The notes below the pieces were generated by a model. That model had not been told where the DNA came from. It did not search any database and worked only from the letters and a program-made list of their open reading frames with translations. From NCBI GenBank assembly GCA_903851455.1, contig CAINOM010000289.1, forward strand, positions 1 through 7,932: DNA of 7,932 nucleotides, in the 5' to 3' direction. Origin of the DNA: an uncultured Bacteroidota bacterium. Its GTDB lineage: Bacteria > Bacteroidota > Bacteroidia > Chitinophagales > Chitinophagaceae. This document shows, piece by piece, positions 6,875 through 7,932 of the stretch (within the stretch, counting starts at the first letter, position 1; each line of letters starts with the position of its first letter). Made by a program: the position numbers and the translations under genes.

Positions 6875-7392
6875 AGCATTTTATTCACCGTTGCCCAGTT
6901 GCGCGTGGTAGCCGCTACCTTCAGTTTTTTCTCCAGGAAGGTATTCGAGAATTTCGTTTCTCCATAGGCACCCTTCTTCACCATTATATAGGCCTCCGTG
7001 CCCCACACGCTGAATTGCTCTGCATCCGTCTGCAGTTGCATCAGCTGCTTCACCAGCTCAGCATCCGGTGCCGCCGAAAGGAAACTAACATGCAGCGCCA
7101 TTTCCTCGGGCAGCTTTTTGAAAGGATTACCCTTTATCACGCTTTCCAGCTCCCGTTTTGTGCGCAGCAACGTCTTCACCTCCCAGCCCAACTCTTTGAC
7201 CAGCCTCGCCTCAATTTTTGCAATAAGTTTCTCTCTATCCGTCTCCGCGCTGTCAAAACCCACATTGCCACTTTGTATGTAAGTGGAAATATTTTTTATC
7301 CCCGGCATGGCGAGCATGGTCTTCAGCGCTTCCATCTTCACCATTCGGCCGCCAACATTTACGGCACGCAGAAAAGCAAGGTATCGTGTCAT
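6865..7392 (-). CDS. DUF1697 family protein
   Basis: A 175-residue cytoplasmic protein that matches the DUF1697 family (PF08002) from end to end and has its usual length. Visible family motifs are the N-terminal YLAFLRAVNVGG (4-15; most members have FLRGINVGG), the KMEALK segment, TYIQSGNVGF (37-46), the pair KKGAYGETKFSN (139-150), and the closing ATTRNWATVNKML (161-173). The biochemical function of the family is not established, as far as I know. I chose the ATG at 7390-7392 because the family begins almost exactly there; the frame stays open to a GTG at 7464, but those 24 extra residues have no family counterpart. No consensus promoter is seen just upstream (only TAGTTTTA, one mismatch and no -33). 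It converges on the secreted-protein gene with a 57-nt gap. Confidence 0.9.
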   Translation of the reverse strand: MTRYLAFLRAVNVGGRMVKMEALKTMLAMPGIKNISTYIQSGNVGFDSAETDREKLIAKIEARLVKELGWEVKTLLRTKRELESVIKGNPFKKLPEEMALHVSFLSAAPDAELVKQLMQLQTDAEQFSVWGTEAYIMVKKGAYGETKFSNTFLEKKLKVAATTRNWATVNKMLEL

Positions 7393-7483
7393 GGCGATAA
7401 AACTAACAAAAAAAAAGCTGGGTCCGAGCTCTATTGCTGCTATCCTCTTCAGTGGCGTTGGCACCGTTCAAGTTCCGATTTCC

Positions 7484-7550
7484 ATTGAGCCTGCCCTTAG
7501 CTTGCCGAAGGGGCACGCTTGTACTTTAGTTCCTTATTGAGCCTGCCCTT
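7484..7550. repeat. Intergenic repeat copies B and B', with a 15-bp perfect direct repeat
   Basis: ATTGAGCCTGCCCTT occurs perfectly at 7484-7498 and 7536-7550, a 52-bp period. The first copy continues AGCTTGCCGAAGGGG, so 7487-7513 aligns with the minus strand of 233-259 (shared frame GAGCCT, GCTTG, CGAAGG). The second copy is truncated after the shared half. The sequence AGTTCC also precedes both copies, which suggests a small tandem duplication. Confidence 0.55.
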
Positions 7551-7611
7551 TTTAGCGAGTCTCTCGCAAAACAAAGGCCGCCCCATTCTCTTTGCTACCC
7601 AGCAGCTCTCT

Positions 7612-7776
7612 ATGGGCGCTCAAAAGATCGATGTGGTAACACAGCAGGAAGCTGTAGTGGAAGCACTCATCACTGCCGGCGATGCAGTTACCACCGCATC
7701 ACTCTACAAGAAAGTGTTTGGCGACTGCTGCGATGTACCCCAAAACACCGACAATGGCGGCTGCGGCTGTTCATAA
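7612..7776 (+). CDS. Small cysteine-rich protein of unknown function
   Basis: I do not recognise this 54-residue protein. Residues 8-37 look like one or two amphipathic helices (VVTQQEAVVEALITAG, then TTASLYKKVFG). The C-terminal 17 residues hold four Cys: a vicinal pair (C39, C40 in GDCCD) and a CGC at 51-53 after a Gly-Gly, ending CGCS. The spacing suggests metal binding or a thiol-active tail. The first ATG is used; the frame is open further upstream to a TTG at 7519, but that part runs through the intergenic repeat and is probably untranslated. There is no signal peptide. No clear promoter is seen; TTG (7502-7504), 17 nt, TACTTTAG (7522-7529) is a one-mismatch candidate. The ordered composition and the clustered Cys argue for a real gene, but it could also be a remnant of a longer one. 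Confidence 0.55.
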   Translation: MGAQKIDVVTQQEAVVEALITAGDAVTTASLYKKVFGDCCDVPQNTDNGGCGCS

Positions 7777-7836
7777 TGATAAAATGGCTTCCTCCACTTT
7801 CACCACTTCCTTTTTCCAGGGGTGCATGAAAGGCAC

Positions 7837-7859
7837 GAGCGCAGCTCTGCCGAAGGAGG
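7837..7859 (+). repeat. Intergenic repeat, degenerate copy C
   Basis: GAGCGCAGCTCTGCCGAAGG followed by AGG resembles the plus strand of 7487-7513 and the minus strand of 233-259, sharing the core TGCCGAAGG and the flanking GAGC. It is shorter and more diverged than the other copies. Confidence 0.4.
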
Positions 7860-7901
7860 AAGGGTTAAAAGACAAATAGTAGTAAATACCTCACCATTCG
7901 C

Positions 7902-7931
7902 CCCGCCCCCGGAAGCACTTCCGGGAGCGGG
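7902..7931. terminator. Very stable GC-rich hairpin at the right edge
   Basis: CCCGC (7902-7906) pairs with GCGGG (7927-7931) and CCCGGAA (7908-7914) with TTCCGGG (7919-7925), with one C-A mismatch between them and a GCAC loop, so 12 of 13 positions pair. It is 125 nt past the stop of the small Cys-rich gene. The window ends before any T tract could be seen on the plus strand, and none follows on the minus strand. It may be a terminator or another REP-like hairpin. Confidence 0.45.
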
Positions 7932-7932
7932 A

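Noticed and set aside
7393..7464. Extending the DUF1697 gene to the GTG at 7464
   Set aside because: The family begins at the ATG at 7392 (MTRYLAFLRA); the extra residues have no counterpart and their codons lie in a T9-containing leader.
6998..7540. Plus-strand frames opposite the DUF1697 gene
   Set aside because: They are antisense shadows of a gene that matches its family from end to end.
7682..7879. Plus-strand frame of 65 codons overlapping the small Cys-rich gene
   Set aside because: It has no motifs, runs through a degenerate repeat copy, and competes with a frame of more gene-like composition.

Overview
The window reads as a chromosomal segment of a Bacteroidota bacterium, probably of the Chitinophagaceae/Sphingobacteriales type. 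The support is: a Bacteroidota-style YidC with a large periplasmic domain; a giant secreted protein ending in a type IX secretion (T9SS) sorting tail; promoters of the form TTG-N19/20-TAnnTTTG; and starts preceded by A/T-rich leaders instead of Shine-Dalgarno sequences. The family assignment is inference; the phylum is well supported.

Layout, left to right. Positions 1-471 hold no gene. They carry a strong leftward promoter (110-140) for a gene beyond the left edge, a hairpin-forming intergenic repeat (226-291) and the terminator of yidC (404-435). yidC follows on the minus strand (472-2319), with its own -7 promoter element and terminator, so it appears to be a single-gene unit. After a second terminator (2467-2495) comes a 1188-residue surface protein, also on the minus strand (2518-6084). 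It consists of a signal peptide, a glycine-rich head, one cadherin/Ig-like domain, ten bacterial Ig-like (Big_2-type) repeats of about 72 residues, and a T9SS C-terminal domain. Divergent from it, behind a good promoter (6251-6280), is a 158-residue secreted protein of unknown function (6331-6807). It converges on a DUF1697 family gene on the minus strand (6865-7392). The right end (7393-7932) has degenerate copies of the same intergenic repeat, a 54-residue cysteine-rich small protein (7612-7776) and a very stable GC-rich hairpin at the edge.

The genes do not form one pathway. YidC inserts inner-membrane proteins; the large protein would cross the inner membrane by Sec and reach the surface by T9SS; the other three are isolated. 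I see no defence locus, mobile element, CRISPR array or RNA gene. The parts most worth a second look are the cysteine-paired repeat stalk whose disulfides are lost towards the anchor, the small Cys-rich protein, and the dispersed hairpin repeat present at both ends of the window.
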